From Lentisphaeraceae bacterium (GTDB lineage Bacteria > Verrucomicrobiota > Kiritimatiellia > RFP12 > DVOR01), in the NCBI GenBank assembly GCA_004555175.1, contig SFJE01000018.1:1-52045 (forward strand): a stretch of 52,045 nucleotides of DNA, in the 5' to 3' direction. Of the stretch, positions 39,735 through 47,337 are shown piece by piece. Numbering within the stretch: the first letter of the stretch is position 1; every line of letters starts with the position of its first letter. The notes below the pieces were generated by a model. That model was not told where the DNA came from. It made no database searches and saw only the letters and a program-made list of their open reading frames with translations. The translations under genes were made by a program, and so were the position numbers.

Positions 39735-40645
39735 AAACAGGGCGCGCAGGCTTCGCCGTCGGTCAGGCGGCGGTAGCACTCGGCGTAGATGGCCTGGGTC
39801 TTGGCGATGACCTCGTCGGGCAGGGCCGGGGCCGGAGGCTGGTGGTTGAAGTGGATGGCATCGAGCCAGTCGCGCACGAACTGCTTATCCATGCTCGGCG
39901 GATTGGCGCCGACGGCGTAGGTGTCCTTGGCCCAGAAGCGGGAGGAATCGGGGGTGAGGACCTCGTCGGCGAGGACCACGTTGCCCTGCTCGTCGAGGCC
40001 GAACTCGAACTTGGTGTCGGCGAGGATAATGCCGCGGCTCTCGGCGTGCTTGGCGGCCTCGGAGTAGATCTGGATGGAGAGGTCGCGTAGCTTGGTCGCC
40101 AGTTCGGGGCCGATGTCCTTGGCCATTTCCTCGACGGAGATGGCCATATCGTGGTCGCCAATCGCGGCCTTGGTGGTGGGGGTGAAGAGCACTTCGTCGA
40201 GCTTAGAGGCGTTTTGGTAGCCCGCGCGCAGGGGCTGACCATTCACAGTGCCCTGCTTCTTGTACTCGGCCCAGCCGCTGCCGGTGAGGTAGCCGCGCAC
40301 GATGCATTCATAAGGCACCACCTTGAGCTTGCGCACGAGCATCGAGCGATCCTGGAGCTCGGGCATGGCGTTGAAGGGCGCGGGGTAGTCCTTCACGTCG
40401 GCCGAGATGAGGTGGTTGGGGCAGAGCCCGGCGAACTTGCGGAACCAGAAGGTAGAGATGCTGTTGAGCACCTTGCCCTTGCCGGGAACGCCATCGTCCA
40501 TAATCACATCGAAGGCGCTCAGGCGGTCGGTGACCACAATGAGGATTTTGTCGCCCAAGTCGTAAATGTCGCGCACCTTGCCCTGGATCTTCGCCATCCC
40601 GGGCACCTCAACTTCCATCAGCGCACCGCGCTTGTCAAACTTCAT
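39725..40645 (-). CDS. purC: Phosphoribosylaminoimidazole-succinocarboxamide synthase
   Basis: 306 residues. Landmarks: GKVRDIYDLGDKILIVVTDRLSAFDV, YECIVRGYLTGSGWAEYKKQGTV, FTPTTKAAIGDHDMAIS, GIILADTKFEFGLD, DEVLTPDSSRFW and QFVRDWLD. It joins CAIR and aspartate in purine synthesis. AAAGGAG lies 7 nt before the ATG. The C-terminus CAPCLSC* is encoded partly by the heptamer array, so the original end of the gene may have been altered by the repeat. Confidence 0.96.
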   Translation of the reverse strand: MKFDKRGALMEVEVPGMAKIQGKVRDIYDLGDKILIVVTDRLSAFDVIMDDGVPGKGKVLNSISTFWFRKFAGLCPNHLISADVKDYPAPFNAMPELQDRSMLVRKLKVVPYECIVRGYLTGSGWAEYKKQGTVNGQPLRAGYQNASKLDEVLFTPTTKAAIGDHDMAISVEEMAKDIGPELATKLRDLSIQIYSEAAKHAESRGIILADTKFEFGLDEQGNVVLADEVLTPDSSRFWAKDTYAVGANPPSMDKQFVRDWLDAIHFNHQPPAPALPDEVIAKTQAIYAECYRRLTDGEACAPCLSC

Positions 40646-40676
40646 AGTCCAACTCCTTTGTTGCCAAAACGCGCCT

Positions 40677-40682
40677 ATTATA
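40677..40682 (-). promoter_or_regulatory. -10 hexamer TATAAT of purC
   Basis: The minus strand reads GTGTATAAT, 32 nt upstream of the purC ATG. No good -35 is seen, because a palindromic repeat begins 6 bp upstream. Confidence 0.55.
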
Positions 40683-40687
40683 CACGA

Positions 40688-40714
40688 ATCGGTGCTCGCT
40701 GCGCTCGCACCGAT
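40688..40714. repeat. Hairpin around the CTCGCTGCGCTCG motif
   Basis: ATCGGTGC and GCACCGAT form perfect 8-bp arms around TCGCTGCGCTC. It lies directly before the 99-bp repeat copy A; a similar palindrome precedes copy B at 42409. Confidence 0.6.
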
Positions 40715-40813
40715 AGCCGTTAGCTGTTAGCCGCTAGCTGTTAGCACGCTAACGCGACGGGCAAACCTTTGGTCCGTGAAATCGCCCTCCTTCCTTCAGC
40801 CGGACCGTCGCGG
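40715..40813 (+). repeat. 99-bp direct repeat, copy A, upstream of the phosphate transporter
   Basis: Starts with TTAGCTG-type heptamers, then ACGCGACGGGCAAACC, a 45-nt spacer and GGACCGTCGCGG. Base-for-base identical to 42429-42527 on the other side of the transporter gene. The right-hand inverted heptamers found after copy B are missing here. Confidence 0.92.
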
Positions 40814-40844
40814 TTTGCCGCCCGCCGGCGGTGGGCGACAAACT

Positions 40845-40877
40845 TCTCACACAGGCCTAACACAATCCTAACAGCGC
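40845..40877 (+). promoter_or_regulatory. Candidate Pho box (three 11-bp direct repeats)
   Basis: TCTCACACAGG, CCTAACACAAT and CCTAACAGCGC are three consecutive 11-bp repeats (7-bp half sites CTNACAN with 4-bp spacers), the geometry of PhoB/PhoP binding sites. It lies 41 bp before a Na/Pi transporter gene, which makes phosphate control plausible. Not tested. Confidence 0.5.
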
Positions 40878-40917
40878 TGTGCAACCCTATGGCCATCAAT
40901 CAAGGAAGTAAAGTGCT

Positions 40918-42390
40918 ATGAACGAACGTCAACTCTCGCTGGAAAGCCGCCTCCTGCAGTTGCAGGATGAGATTAAACGCTTGGAAGCCTCCCCTTTGCC
41001 CCCCGCGCAGCTCAAGGCGAAGCTCCAAACCCTCTGTGCCGAGCGCGCTGAGCTCGAAGCCGCCCTCATCAACCTGGTGGTCGACCCCAAGAACGATGTT
41101 CTCTCCGAGGCCTGGAGCGGCTTCCGCGAAGGGCTCCTCGCCGCCGTTCAATCCCTGGAAGCGACCCTGCGCGGCACCGTCACGCCCCCGAGCGACTTTG
41201 CCGCAAGCGAGCCCGCTGCCCCCACCGAGGGGCTCCTCACCCGCGGCCTCAACTGGCTCTCCCGCCGTCCGCTCACCGCCTGGCTCGGCACCTTGGTCTT
41301 TGTCTACCTCCTGCTTATTGCCGTCTCGGCCCTGGGCAGCGGCTTCAGTGCCCTCTTCGGCGGTGCGCAGGCCGCGAAGGAGCTCTTCTCCTTTGCCACC
41401 AATCCCTTTATGGGGCTGCTGATGGGCATGCTCGCCACGGCGGTCATCCAGTCGAGCTCCACCACCACCTCGGTCATCGTGGCGCTCTGCGCGGCGGGGC
41501 TACCCATCTCCACGGCCATCCCCATGATTATGGGCGCGAACATCGGCACCTCGGTCACCAACACCCTCGTCTCCCTCGGCCACATCGGCCACAAACGCGA
41601 GTTCCGCCGCGCCTTCGCCGCCGCCACGGTCCACGACTTCTTCAACATCCTGACGGTGATCATCTTCCTGCCCACCGAGATGGCCTTCGGCTGGCTCGAG
41701 CGACTCTCCGCGCTCCTCACCGGCCCGCTCTCGGGCACCGGCGGCTTCTCCCTCAAGTCGCTCAACTTCATTGCCCCGCTCACCAAGCCCGCCGAACACA
41801 CCCTCCACGCCCTCTTCCGCATCCTGCCCGGACCCCACTGGGTGGCCGAGGGCGCCTACGTCCTCTTCGGCCTGCTGCTCATCTTTGCGGCGATCTTCCT
41901 GCTAGGCGCGCTCCTGCGCCGCCTGCTCACCGGCCGGGCCGAACGCATCTTCCGCGCCGCGGTGGGGCTCAACCCCCTCGCCGCCATCTGCAGCGGAATG
42001 CTCATCACCGTCCTCGTTCAATCGAGCTCGACGACCACCTCCCTCGTCGTCCCCCTGGCCGGTGCCGGGCTCATGCGCCTCAAACGCGTCTTCCCCTTCA
42101 CCCTCGGGGCCAACATCGGCACCTGCGTGACCGCGCTCCTCGCCTCGATGGCCATCACCGGCGAAGGCGCCGTCTGGGGCCTGCAAATCGCCCTCATCCA
42201 CCTCCTCTTCAACGTGGCGGGCGTGGTCATCATCTTCGGTCTACCCCTCCTCCGGCGTATCCCGCTAGCCTGCGCGGCCTCCCTTGCCAAACTCGCCTGC
42301 GAACGCCGCGCCCTCGCCTTCCTCTACATCGTCGGCACCTTCTTCCTCCTCCCCCTCCTCTGCCTGGGCATCTACCGCCTCTTCGCCTAA
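40918..42390 (+). CDS. Na+/phosphate cotransporter (NptA/PNaS family)
   Basis: 490 residues. Residues 1-~110 are soluble and partly coiled coil (ESRLLQLQDEIKRLEASPL... CAERAELEAAL). Then come about eight to ten membrane segments with two inverted repeats, each with the family QSSSTTTS motif (VIQSSSTTTSVIVALCAAG and VLVQSSSTTTSLVVPLAGAG) and a GANIGT motif (IMGANIGTSVTNTLVSLG, LGANIGTCVTALLASMA). It would import phosphate with sodium. The long N-terminal coiled coil is unusual, since PhoU-like domains are usually C-terminal. The gene is flanked by identical 99-bp repeats and preceded by a candidate Pho box. Confidence 0.9.
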   Translation: MNERQLSLESRLLQLQDEIKRLEASPLPPAQLKAKLQTLCAERAELEAALINLVVDPKNDVLSEAWSGFREGLLAAVQSLEATLRGTVTPPSDFAASEPAAPTEGLLTRGLNWLSRRPLTAWLGTLVFVYLLLIAVSALGSGFSALFGGAQAAKELFSFATNPFMGLLMGMLATAVIQSSSTTTSVIVALCAAGLPISTAIPMIMGANIGTSVTNTLVSLGHIGHKREFRRAFAAATVHDFFNILTVIIFLPTEMAFGWLERLSALLTGPLSGTGGFSLKSLNFIAPLTKPAEHTLHALFRILPGPHWVAEGAYVLFGLLLIFAAIFLLGALLRRLLTGRAERIFRAAVGLNPLAAICSGMLITVLVQSSSTTTSLVVPLAGAGLMRLKRVFPFTLGANIGTCVTALLASMAITGEGAVWGLQIALIHLLFNVAGVVIIFGLPLLRRIPLACAASLAKLACERRALAFLYIVGTFFLLPLLCLGIYRLFA

Positions 42391-42408
42391 GCACCCCCTC
42401 CGCCGGCC

Positions 42409-42573
42409 CTCGCTGCGCTCGCGCCGGCAGCCGTTAGCTGTTAGCCGCTAGCTGTTAGCACGCTAACGCGACGGGCAAACCTTTGGTCCGTGAAATCGCC
42501 CTCCTTCCTTCAGCCGGACCGTCGCGGGTCGCGGAACGCGCGCTAACAGCTAACAGCCAACCGCTAGCCGCTG
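42409..42573 (+). repeat. 99-bp repeat copy B with complete inverted heptamer end
   Basis: Palindrome CTCGCTGCGCTCG (42409-42421), then the exact 99-bp repeat (42429-42527), then GTCGCGGAACGCG (42528-42540) and inverted units GCTAACA, GCTAACA, GCCAACC, GCTAGCC. The left TTAGCTG units can pair with the right GCTAACA units, giving a long foldback with the core motif in the loop region. Confidence 0.88.
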
Positions 42574-42589
42574 TTTCTTAATCGTTCCC

Positions 42590-43375
42590 TTACCGTTTCG
42601 GCACAAAGCGCCGCGCCAGGAACCAACTCCGCCATAGCGTCCGCGCCTGCACCAGCGTCTCCTCGGTCACCACCACCCCGCGGTGCGGCGCCACCTCCGC
42701 GAGCGCGCCATCCTCCAGCCGATCTAAGATTGGCTCAGGCTTGTGTAGCGGCACCCCGAGCGTCGCCAATGCGTCCGGACTCCACTGCCACCACTGCGAA
42801 GCCAAGAGTCGCTCGACCGTCTTCTCTGGAAAGCGCATCCGAATCACCTTCGCCGGCACACCTCCAACAATGGCATAGGGCGGCACATCGCGCGTGACAA
42901 TCGCCCCGGCCGCCACAATCGCCCCGGTTCCAATCGTTACGCCTCCCAAAATCCCCGCCCGCGCGCCAATCCACACATCGTGGCCAATCGTGACCGGCCG
43001 ATTCACCCCCTGCAACTGCGGATCGGGCCGACCGCCAAAGGAATGTAGCCCCCCGCCCAAGGCAAGCGAGGATGAAAGCGTCTCCACGGGGTGCTCCATC
43101 GGCGCGGTATACACCCCCGGCGCGATAGAACAGTAGCGCCCGATGGTCGCGCACTTCAAGGCGAGCAGCTTGCGCTGCACCTCTTCGTTCGTGATGGAGG
43201 TGAAGGCCCCCACCCGCAAAGGATGGGTGAACGCGCACCCCTTCGAGAGCACACAGGGCCCCTCTAGGCAAATTTCCGCCCCGCGCGCAAGCGCAAACTG
43301 CCCTACTGGCAAGCGCACGCCGCTTCGCCGCTCAATCCGCTTAACCAACGCCCCCGTGAAGTAAACCTTTGCCAT
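42590..43375 (-). CDS. Hexapeptide-repeat acyltransferase (CatB/LbH type)
   Basis: 261 residues. Left-handed beta-helix hexapeptides are visible (ATIGRYCSIAPGVYTAP, PVTIGHDVWIGARAGILGGVTIGTGAIVAAGAIVTRDVPPYAIVGGVPAKVIRMRF), with GHDVWIG and EHP segments typical of xenobiotic or sugar O-acetyltransferases. It probably acetylates a sugar or surface glycan. Divergent from the polysaccharide pyruvyltransferase, which supports a role in glycan decoration. GGAGG lies 4 nt before the ATG, with a TGG-TATACT -10 at 43408-43413. Confidence 0.85.
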   Translation of the reverse strand: MAKVYFTGALVKRIERRSGVRLPVGQFALARGAEICLEGPCVLSKGCAFTHPLRVGAFTSITNEEVQRKLLALKCATIGRYCSIAPGVYTAPMEHPVETLSSSLALGGGLHSFGGRPDPQLQGVNRPVTIGHDVWIGARAGILGGVTIGTGAIVAAGAIVTRDVPPYAIVGGVPAKVIRMRFPEKTVERLLASQWWQWSPDALATLGVPLHKPEPILDRLEDGALAEVAPHRGVVVTEETLVQARTLWRSWFLARRFVPKR

Positions 43376-43407
43376 ACGCCTCCTCGATCAAGGAATCAAC
43401 GCAGTAA

Positions 43408-43413
43408 AGTATA
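43408..43413 (-). promoter_or_regulatory. -10 of the acyltransferase gene
   Basis: The minus strand reads TGGTATACT (extended -10), 33 nt before the start codon at 43375. Confidence 0.5.
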
Positions 43414-43476
43414 CCATTGCCCTAAGCGTAACAGCAAGCAACGTTCCCGGACCCTTCTGCAATCGTACCCAGAGTT

Positions 43477-43485
43477 TGCTAGACT
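43477..43485 (+). promoter_or_regulatory. Extended -10 of the pyruvyltransferase gene
   Basis: TGCTAGACT is followed by only 6 nt (CTCATT) before the ATG at 43492. Transcription would start at the A of the start codon or just inside, so the mRNA should be leaderless. Confidence 0.6.
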
Positions 43486-43491
43486 CTCATT

Positions 43492-44649
43492 ATGAAACAC
43501 TTCGCTATCCTCACCGAGATTAACGACTGCAACTATGGAGCCCTCCTCCAGGGCTTTGCGCTAGCCACCGTTATCCGCCAGTTGGGCGCACAAGCCGATC
43601 AAATCGATTTCTGGTACCGGCCGCACAACAAGTCCCTCTGGGGCACCTTAGCCAAGAAAAAGACGCTTGTTGGGCAGTTCTGGCAGTTCCTTTCAATGGC
43701 GCTGAAGTTTCACTCTCTTGCCTTCGCCCGCGCCCGAACGCTACGCAGTCTGCGCTCCAAATCCTTCCTCGAGAGCTTCGTTCCCCTCACACCCCAGTCC
43801 TATCGCACCACCGCCGCGCTCGCCACCCTGCCGACCACCTACGATGGGGTTATCGTCGGAAGCGATCAGGTCTGGAACCCAGACCACATGGCTGCGCCCA
43901 ATCCCTTCCTGTTAGCCAACCTTCCCGAGGTCCTTCCGCGCTTTGCCTATGCCGCTAGCCTGGGCGTGCCCGAAGTGCCAGAGGCCCGCCGTCAGGAATA
44001 TCGTAGTGCGCTGGCCAAGTTCAAAGCCATCTCCCTGCGCGAAGCTTTCAATGTCCCGGAAATCCAAAGCTACACCACATGCCCCGTCTCGGCCGTACTC
44101 GATCCAACGCTTTTGCTCGATGGTGACACCTGGCGCAAACTCCTGCACCTGCACCTCCCCTCCGAGGCCGCCGGCGAAACCTGCATCTACTGGCTCGGTT
44201 CCCCTGAAGTCTTGCTCGACATCGCGCGCAAAGCGGCCCCCTGCCACATCTACACCGAGCCCTCATTCCTCTCTCGTCGCCTCAACGGCAAGCCCATCAA
44301 GCTCCTCCTCGAAGCCATCGATGGCGTCTCCTACCATCCCGATGCCGGCCCGCTCCAATTCCTCCGCGCGCTCGACCAAGCCAAACAGGTTATCTCCGAT
44401 TCCTATCACGCCATGCTCTTCTGCGCCAATCTCGGCCGCCCCTGCAATATCGTGCTTGAAGCAACAGGGCCGCGTGCCCGGATGCGCTTGAGAATGTATG
44501 ACTTTCTCTCCGCCTACGCGCAAGAGACCTCTGTCCTCACCTCCCCCGAAGACCCCCTCCAGCCCCAGCACATCCACCTAAATGCCGCCTTCCACGAGGC
44601 CAAAAACCGCTCCCGAGACTGGTTAAAGACCGTCCTTCAACTGGACTAA
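43492..44649 (+). CDS. Polysaccharide pyruvyl transferase family protein
   Basis: 385 residues. Family signatures: ILTEINDCNYGALLQGFAL at the N-terminus, VIVGSDQVWNPDH (~121-132), FAYAASLGVPE, SLREAF and the C-terminal ISDSYHAMLFCANLGRP. These enzymes add pyruvate ketals to cell-wall or capsular sugars. Some family members act on other substrates, so the acceptor is not known. Divergent from an LbH acyltransferase. No Shine-Dalgarno is present, and the -10 is adjacent to the start. A terminator follows 16 bp after the stop. Confidence 0.9.
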   Translation: MKHFAILTEINDCNYGALLQGFALATVIRQLGAQADQIDFWYRPHNKSLWGTLAKKKTLVGQFWQFLSMALKFHSLAFARARTLRSLRSKSFLESFVPLTPQSYRTTAALATLPTTYDGVIVGSDQVWNPDHMAAPNPFLLANLPEVLPRFAYAASLGVPEVPEARRQEYRSALAKFKAISLREAFNVPEIQSYTTCPVSAVLDPTLLLDGDTWRKLLHLHLPSEAAGETCIYWLGSPEVLLDIARKAAPCHIYTEPSFLSRRLNGKPIKLLLEAIDGVSYHPDAGPLQFLRALDQAKQVISDSYHAMLFCANLGRPCNIVLEATGPRARMRLRMYDFLSAYAQETSVLTSPEDPLQPQHIHLNAAFHEAKNRSRDWLKTVLQLD

Positions 44650-44664
44650 TCCCCTTATACGCAA

Positions 44665-44688
44665 AAAGGCGAGCAACCGCTCGCCTTT
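44665..44688 (+). terminator. Terminator of the pyruvyltransferase gene
   Basis: Stem AAAGGCGAGC / GCTCGCCTTT with loop AACC, followed by CTTTTTG. Confidence 0.88.
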
Positions 44689-44710
44689 CTTTTTGCTCTC
44701 TTCCTTTTTA

Positions 44711-44786
44711 TGGTGGAGGTAAGGAGAGTCGAACTCCTGACCTTTTGAATGCCATTCAAACGCTCTACCAACTGAGCTATACCCCC
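44711..44786 (-). tRNA. tRNA-Ala (anticodon GGC)
   Basis: 76 nt with CCA encoded. Acceptor GGGGGTA pairs with TACCTCC through a G3:U70 wobble, the classical alanine identity element, with discriminator A73. D-arm AGCTCAGTTGGTAGAGC; anticodon stem TTTGA / TCAAA with loop ATGGCAT; T-arm with GTTCGACTC. All arms fold without mismatches. Confidence 0.97.
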
Positions 44787-44803
44787 GGAAAAGGATGGCG
44801 CGA

Positions 44804-44832
44804 AGTATAACACAGGCACCTACACAGTGCAA
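44804..44832 (-). promoter_or_regulatory. Promoter of tRNA-Ala
   Basis: The minus strand reads TTGCAC, a 17-bp spacer and TATACT, preceded by TGT (extended -10). The -10 ends 18 bp before the tRNA 5' end. Confidence 0.8.
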
Positions 44833-44894
44833 GCACTTTTTTGAGGTCAATCCGCACGCGCAAGTTCGGCCGTGCACCGCGCGAGATTTTTCGG

Positions 44895-44924
44895 TTGACT
44901 TTAAGGGGTGGGGCGTGCTATTGT
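44895..44924 (+). promoter_or_regulatory. Strong promoter of the small basic protein gene
   Basis: TTGACT (44895-44900), 18-bp spacer, TATTGT (44919-44924), with TGC before the -10. It is the best -35/-10 pair of any protein gene in the window and leaves a ~36-nt leader. Confidence 0.75.
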
Positions 44925-44966
44925 ATGGGGACTTTTGGACCCTTTGTATACACTGGAGGTTTTAAT

Positions 44967-45170
44967 ATGGGAACTGGTCGTACCCTCAATAAGAAGCCGG
45001 CGACGCGGCCGGTGAAGTCCGCTGGCGAGCGTCGTCGCCGGGATGCGGTTCAGCGCAAGCGCCTGGTGGCGTTGGGGCTTGACGAGGCGGTTGTCTCGAA
45101 GTTGAACGCGGTTCAGATCCGCGACTACCTGCGCACGCCGGCCAAGACGAAGGCCGCGTTCGCGAAGTAA
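44967..45170 (+). CDS. Small, highly basic protein (67 aa), probably nucleic-acid or ribosome associated
   Basis: 67 residues beginning MGTGRTLNKKPATRPVKSAG; start chosen because GGAGG lies 8 nt upstream (the frame is open further). It is very rich in Lys and Arg (GERRRRDAVQRKRLVALGLDE) and ends AKTKAAFAK. I recall homologues annotated as small basic proteins in Verrucomicrobia and relatives, but know no tested function. It has a strong promoter, a good ribosome site and its own terminator, which together suggest high expression, as for ribosomal or nucleoid proteins. Residues VVSKLNAVQIRDYLRTPAK could form a helix-turn-helix-sized unit. Confidence 0.85.
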   Translation: MGTGRTLNKKPATRPVKSAGERRRRDAVQRKRLVALGLDEAVVSKLNAVQIRDYLRTPAKTKAAFAK

Positions 45171-45192
45171 GCCGGGCCTTCCGGTTTCACCT

Positions 45193-45227
45193 AAAGGCAC
45201 ATCCGCGATTGGTGCGGGTGTGCTTTT
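45193..45227 (+). terminator. Terminator after the small basic protein gene
   Basis: AAAGGCACATCCGC pairs with GCGGGTGTGCTTTT (two G:U pairs), with a T-run at the end. It overlaps the folC promoter. Confidence 0.75.
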
Positions 45228-45235
45228 GTTATAGT
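45227..45235 (+). promoter_or_regulatory. Extended -10 of folC
   Basis: TGTTATAGT, 12 nt before the ATG at 45248, inside the T-run of the terminator. This gives a leader of about 5 nt without a Shine-Dalgarno. Confidence 0.5.
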
Positions 45236-45247
45236 AGGGTAAGCGAG

Positions 45248-46576
45248 ATGCGGGACTTTCTGGAGCGATTGGCGCAGCGGCGGAAGTTTGGGATTCGGCC
45301 GGGATTGGAGACGATGCGTGCGTTGTGCGCGGCGTTGGGGAATCCGGAGGCGGAGTTCGCGGTGATTCATGTGGCCGGGACGAATGGGAAGGGGAGCGTG
45401 GCGGCGATTTGCGAGGCGGCGTTGCGGACGATGGGGCTGCGCGTGGGGCGCTACACCTCGCCGCACCTGGTGCGGGTGAATGAGCGCTTTACGATTGATG
45501 GGCAGGCGGTGAGTGACGAGGCGTTGGACCGTGCGCTTGAGCAGGTGGAGGCCGTGAGCGCGCAGGCGGGGCTGGAGCCGACCTTCTTTGAGGTGCTCAC
45601 CGCGTGCGCGTGGCTGATTTTCCGCGAGGCGGGGGTGCAGCTGGTGGTGGCCGAAGTGGGGATGGGTGGGCGCTGGGACGCCACGAATGTTATCGAAGCG
45701 CCGCTCGTTTCCGTGATTACCCACGTGGCGCTCGATCACTGCGCCATTCTGGGCGAGACGCTTGAGGCGATTGCCGCGGAGAAGGCGGGCATTATCAAGG
45801 CTGGCCGGCCGGTGGTGATGGGGGCGATGGACGCGCGGGCCAAGGCGGTTATTGCGGCCCGAGCGCGGGAGCTGGGCGCGATGGTGCACGATGCGAGCGA
45901 GGAGGTGCGGGTGGCCGTCTCGCGCCGGACGCTCCATGGGCAGACGCTCCAGTGCTCCACGGCGCAGTGCGATTATCCGCCCGCGCTGACGCGTCTGGCG
46001 GGGAGCTATCAGGTGGAGAATGCGGCCACGGCGCTCTGCGCGCTCGAGCGGCTGGCCGAGGCGGGGCTGCCGGTGCCGCCAAAGGCCTTTGCCGAGGGGC
46101 TGCGGACGGTCTCTTGGCCGGGCCGCTGCGAGTTGATTGCCCAGGATCCGCCCACCTTCCTCGATGGCGGGCATAATCCCGACGCGATGGCTGCGTTGCG
46201 CGAGGCGCTCAAGTCAATGCACATCCGCCGGCGCGTGGCGCTGGTCTGCGGCTTTTGCGGGGATAAGGCGGTGCGCGCGGCCTTGAAGGAGATTGCGCCC
46301 TTGGTTTCGGCCGCGTGGACGGTGCCCCTGCAGAACGAGCGGGCGCTGACGAGTGAGGCGCTGGCCGAGGAGGTGCGCGCGGCTGGGATTACGCGCGTGG
46401 TGGCGATGGCTTCGGTGGCCGAGGGGATTGAGGCGGCCACGGCCTGGGCCGAGGAGTGTCAGGGCACGGTGCTGATTTGCGGCTCGCTCTTCCTGGTGGG
46501 CGAAGTGCTGGCCCTACGCGGCGAAGGCAGCGGGGCCATCGACCCGAGCGAAGCGGTGAGAAGAGAAGAGAGATAA
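45248..46576 (+). CDS. folC: Folylpolyglutamate / dihydrofolate synthase
   Basis: 442 residues from the ATG at 45248 (MRDFLERLAQRRKFG). P-loop VIHVAGTNGKGSVAAICEAAL, YTSPHLVRVNERF, EVGMGGRWDATNVI, VALDHCAILGETLEAIAAEKAGII and the Mur-ligase C-terminal domain with FLDGGHNPDAM. It adds glutamate to folates and possibly to dihydropteroate. The C-terminus SEAVRREER* lies in repetitive GAGAAGA-type sequence, which may have replaced the original tail. Confidence 0.94.
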   Translation: MRDFLERLAQRRKFGIRPGLETMRALCAALGNPEAEFAVIHVAGTNGKGSVAAICEAALRTMGLRVGRYTSPHLVRVNERFTIDGQAVSDEALDRALEQVEAVSAQAGLEPTFFEVLTACAWLIFREAGVQLVVAEVGMGGRWDATNVIEAPLVSVITHVALDHCAILGETLEAIAAEKAGIIKAGRPVVMGAMDARAKAVIAARARELGAMVHDASEEVRVAVSRRTLHGQTLQCSTAQCDYPPALTRLAGSYQVENAATALCALERLAEAGLPVPPKAFAEGLRTVSWPGRCELIAQDPPTFLDGGHNPDAMAALREALKSMHIRRRVALVCGFCGDKAVRAALKEIAPLVSAAWTVPLQNERALTSEALAEEVRAAGITRVVAMASVAEGIEAATAWAEECQGTVLICGSLFLVGEVLALRGEGSGAIDPSEAVRREER

Positions 46577-46593
46577 CCGGTGACAGGGCGCGT

Positions 46594-47322
46594 CTAGCGA
46601 GCGAAGGGCTCCCGCACGGTCCGGAAGGTTTTTCCTAGAACGGTGAGCTCGACGGCGCGGAGGGCCTGGTTGGGGAGACGCAGGCGCGCCCAGTCCTCGG
46701 GGGTAAGGCGGCCCTCGCGGAACTTGAGGAAGAGTTCGGGGTCTGGGCCGTAGACCTTGTCGCCCACCACCGGCCAGCCGAGCGAGCGGAGGGTGGCACG
46801 GATTTGGTGCGTGCGCCCGGTGACGAGTTCGGCTGAGAGGCGCGTGGTGTCGGGCCAGGGACCGGGGCCTAGGCGCTCGAACCAAGTGGCCGAGCCGCGA
46901 TTGGGCGAGAGGGGGGGCAGCTCGGTGCAGAGCCGGGCGTGTTCCAGGCGGCGCATGGAGTAAACCGGCGGCGCGTTGCAGCGATGGATTTCACCGACGG
47001 CGCAGAGGCGTCCGGCCGGGAAGTCGCCCTCCACAATCACCTCGTAGCGTTTGCGCTTTGGGGCCTTGCCCAGCATGGCGGCCATCTGGGGATCTTTGGC
47101 CACCAGGACCAGGCCGCTCGTCTCGCGGTCGAGCCGGGAGACCAAATGGATGGTGTTCCCGGGGCGCTGCTTTTTGAGGAAAGCGTCGAGGGTGTGGAAG
47201 CGATAGGCGCCGCTGGCGTGAACCGGCAAATCGGCCGGCTTATCGATCACCAACATCCGCGCATCCTCGTAGACCCAGCGAATGTCCCAATCGACGGGGG
47301 GATCCACGCGTGCGCGCAGCAT
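46594..47322 (-). CDS. RluA-family rRNA/tRNA pseudouridine synthase
   Basis: About 242 residues from the ATG at 47322 (MLRARVDPPVDWDIRWVYED). Catalytic Asp in VSRLDRETSGLVLVAK; LVIDKPADLPVHASG, RYEVIVEGDF, ELVTGRTHQIRATLRSLGWPVVGDKVYG and the final R-L-P-N-Q-A-L-R-A pattern fit the family. The open frame continues to a GTG at 47478 that overlaps the vWA stop, but those 52 codons are almost entirely a heptamer element. I therefore prefer 47322, although no Shine-Dalgarno is present. The target uridine cannot be named. Confidence 0.85.
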   Translation of the reverse strand: MLRARVDPPVDWDIRWVYEDARMLVIDKPADLPVHASGAYRFHTLDAFLKKQRPGNTIHLVSRLDRETSGLVLVAKDPQMAAMLGKAPKRKRYEVIVEGDFPAGRLCAVGEIHRCNAPPVYSMRRLEHARLCTELPPLSPNRGSATWFERLGPGPWPDTTRLSAELVTGRTHQIRATLRSLGWPVVGDKVYGPDPELFLKFREGRLTPEDWARLRLPNQALRAVELTVLGKTFRTVREPFAR

Positions 47323-47337
47323 TCGCTGTGCGTAAAG

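Noticed and set aside
44841..44966. Longer start for the small basic protein
   Set aside because: The extension covers the -35/-10 promoter; GGAGG precedes the ATG at 44967.
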